In this document: in pieces, positions 62,956 to 64,000 of the stretch
How the letters are laid out: every line of letters begins with the position of its first letter
How positions within the stretch are numbered: position 1 is the first letter of the stretch
From: Deltaproteobacteria bacterium
GTDB taxonomy: Bacteria > Lernaellota > Lernaellaia > JACKCT01
Direction: 5' to 3'
DNA: 64,000 bases
NCBI GenBank assembly: GCA_027493875.1
Contig: JAOSJX010000025.1
Location: 62,001-126,000, forward strand
The notes under the pieces: model-generated
Database searches by the model: none
What the model saw: the letters and a program-made list of their open reading frames with translations, nothing else
Told to the model about the DNA's origin: nothing
Made by a program: the position numbers and the translations under genes

Positions 62956-63833
62956 TCAATCGCGGTGTCGTCCCGCGGTAATATTCATGGGGACAAGGCG
63001 GTCGTCGGTAAAATCGAAAACGATCACCTCGGGCGGGATGCCGTAGCGGATCGGCGCGACGGTCCAGCCGAGGCCGCGGGAGACCCAGAGCATGGCGCCG
63101 TCCACGTCGAAGCGGCCGGCCAGATAATCCGCGCGTTCGGGCGGCAAAAGAATATCGTAGAGAAAACGGGGGGCCGATCGCCTGGCCGCCGTGCGTGTCG
63201 CCGGCGAGGACGAGCGCGGCGCCGGCTTTCGCGTATTTTTTTTGCCAGTTCCGGAAAATGCGTCATCGCGATGACCGGCACGCCGGGTTCCCGCGGCGGC
63301 GACGTCGCCCACTCCAGATCCTTCGGGCGTTCGACCGCGTCCGCCCCCCAAAGCGCGACCTTGCCCTCCGGGCCTTCGAGGGTGACGACCTCGTCGCGGA
63401 TGGTGCGGATCGGAAGATCGCGCCGCACCGACCACTCGCCGGGTTTGTGGCAGAACAGGCAGTGGCGCGACCCCTGCTTATATTCCGCGTCGCCGAGAAT
63501 GGCGTAGCCCGCGCGGGTGGGTTTCAGAAGCCGGAAAAATTCCACGGCCGCGTCGGGTGTGCCGCCGTAGGGCATGAGATCGCCGGAGATGAGCACGAAG
63601 TCGGGCTCGATTTCCTCGGCCATGCGCAGCACCTGATTTTCGCGCAAACCGATCGAACGCACGTGGATATCCGAGAGAAACATGATCTTCGTGCCGCGCA
63701 GCGCGCGGGCGACGTCGTCCGGCGCCTCGGCGTATTGAAGCCGCACGTCGTAAACGCAGATCGTATTCCAAACGAGCATCGCCACGGCGACGGCCGCGCC
63801 GGCGATCAGGAGACGTTTCGCGGTCCGCGTCAC
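62956..63833 (-). CDS. Membrane-anchored metallophosphoesterase (frameshifts)
   Basis: A calcineurin-type phosphoesterase of about 292 residues. One N-terminal membrane helix (LLIAGAAVAVAMLVWNTICV) is followed by GTKIMFLSDIHVRSIGL (Asp-x-His), FVLISGDLMPYGG (Gly-Asp), AILGDAEYKQGSRHC in place of the usual GNHD, IAMTHFPEL (His) and, after a break at the T8 run near 63236-63243, ALVLAGDTHGGQAIGPP. A second break at the G6 run near 63170-63175 leads to FLYDILLPPERADYLAG. The GNHD-to-GDAE change removes a common Asn/His ligand, which may affect activity. GTG 63833 overlaps the preceding stop. Confidence 0.82.
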
Positions 63834-64000
63834 GGTTCGCTCCGCAGGCGGGCCGTCGCGAGGGATGTGTACTCGCCGCCGGGGTAGGCGACGAATCCTT
63901 CGAGGCGTTCGCGCCGGACGATCACGTTGTCCGCCCACCAGAGCGGCACATAGACGACGTCCTCCGCAATTTGCCGCTGCGCTTCGGCGTAAAGGCGCCG
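63830..64000 (-). CDS. Extracellular solute-binding protein family 5 (C-terminus only)
   Basis: The last 56 residues of a gene entering from the right edge: RRLYAEAQRQIAEDVVYVPL, WWADNVIVRRERLEGFVAYP and a C-terminal TARLRSEP. This matches the end of DppA/OppA-like peptide-binding proteins of ABC transporters. The stop TGA overlaps the GTG start of the metallophosphoesterase, suggesting one operon. Confidence 0.78.
   Translation of the reverse strand, partial: RRLYAEAQRQIAEDVVYVPLWWADNVIVRRERLEGFVAYPGGEYTSLATARLRSEP

Overview
The window is 64 kb of GC-rich, gene-dense bacterial chromosome. The cell envelope is Gram-negative: there are type II secretion genes (two gspC-like genes, gspD, gspE, gspF), many lipobox signal peptides and a TPR lipoprotein. 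Very long poly-aspartate spacers and delta-proteobacterium-like gene content suggest a poorly sampled environmental lineage, perhaps near Myxococcota or other former Deltaproteobacteria. I cannot assign it from the sequence alone. No tRNA, rRNA or CRISPR array was seen.

Layout. 1-0.85 kb: an IS630-family transposase cut by the window edge. 0.86-6.0 kb (minus): a four-gene operon of radical-SAM/SPASM enzyme, two SGNH hydrolases and an AlkP-superfamily phosphohydrolase. 6.1-8.4 kb: an orphan Phd-type antitoxin and a DUF5131 (Gp37/Gp68)-TcmP pair, the latter in AT-richer DNA. 8.7-13.5 kb: ileS, two tandem IS200/IS605 copies and a small gene. 14-16.2 kb: exported thiol peroxidase, thiL and hicBA. 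16.2-21 kb: two Asp-rich lipoproteins, then recA running in frame into pilT. 21-35 kb: a surface-protein island with one DNRLRE protein, five paralogous kelch propellers, an Asp-rich lipoprotein, a GT-C-like membrane glycosyltransferase and a REC-PAS protein. 34.7-43.6 kb: envelope and housekeeping genes (S41 protease, MBL hydrolase, YVTN lipoprotein, SPL-type radical SAM, cytidine deaminase, purine nucleoside phosphorylase, HTH, TPR). 44-47.7 kb: a large Asp-rich lipoprotein and an AAA+ ATPase. 47.9-56 kb: the type II secretion cluster, interrupted by a small element carrying a four-helix-bundle gene. 56-64 kb: BON and DUF3604-like proteins, two CAP-domain lipoproteins, a PaaK-like adenylating enzyme, a VapB-like antitoxin, a metallophosphoesterase and the end of a peptide-binding protein.

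The main biological theme is a set of exported proteins in which an Asp-rich (often Thr/Ser-rich) stalk always lies between the folded domain and a cysteine. In lipoproteins the cysteine is the N-terminal lipobox Cys. In the kelch/DNRLRE proteins it is a conserved extreme C-terminal CGC cluster. This mirror arrangement suggests an undescribed C-terminal anchoring or sorting signal, possibly served by the type II secretion system encoded in the same window.

Caution: about twenty genes are interrupted by single-base frameshifts, mostly at short homopolymers, often with both halves of a conserved domain intact. This pattern looks more like assembly indels than gene decay. I therefore give full-length gene spans and mark the break points.
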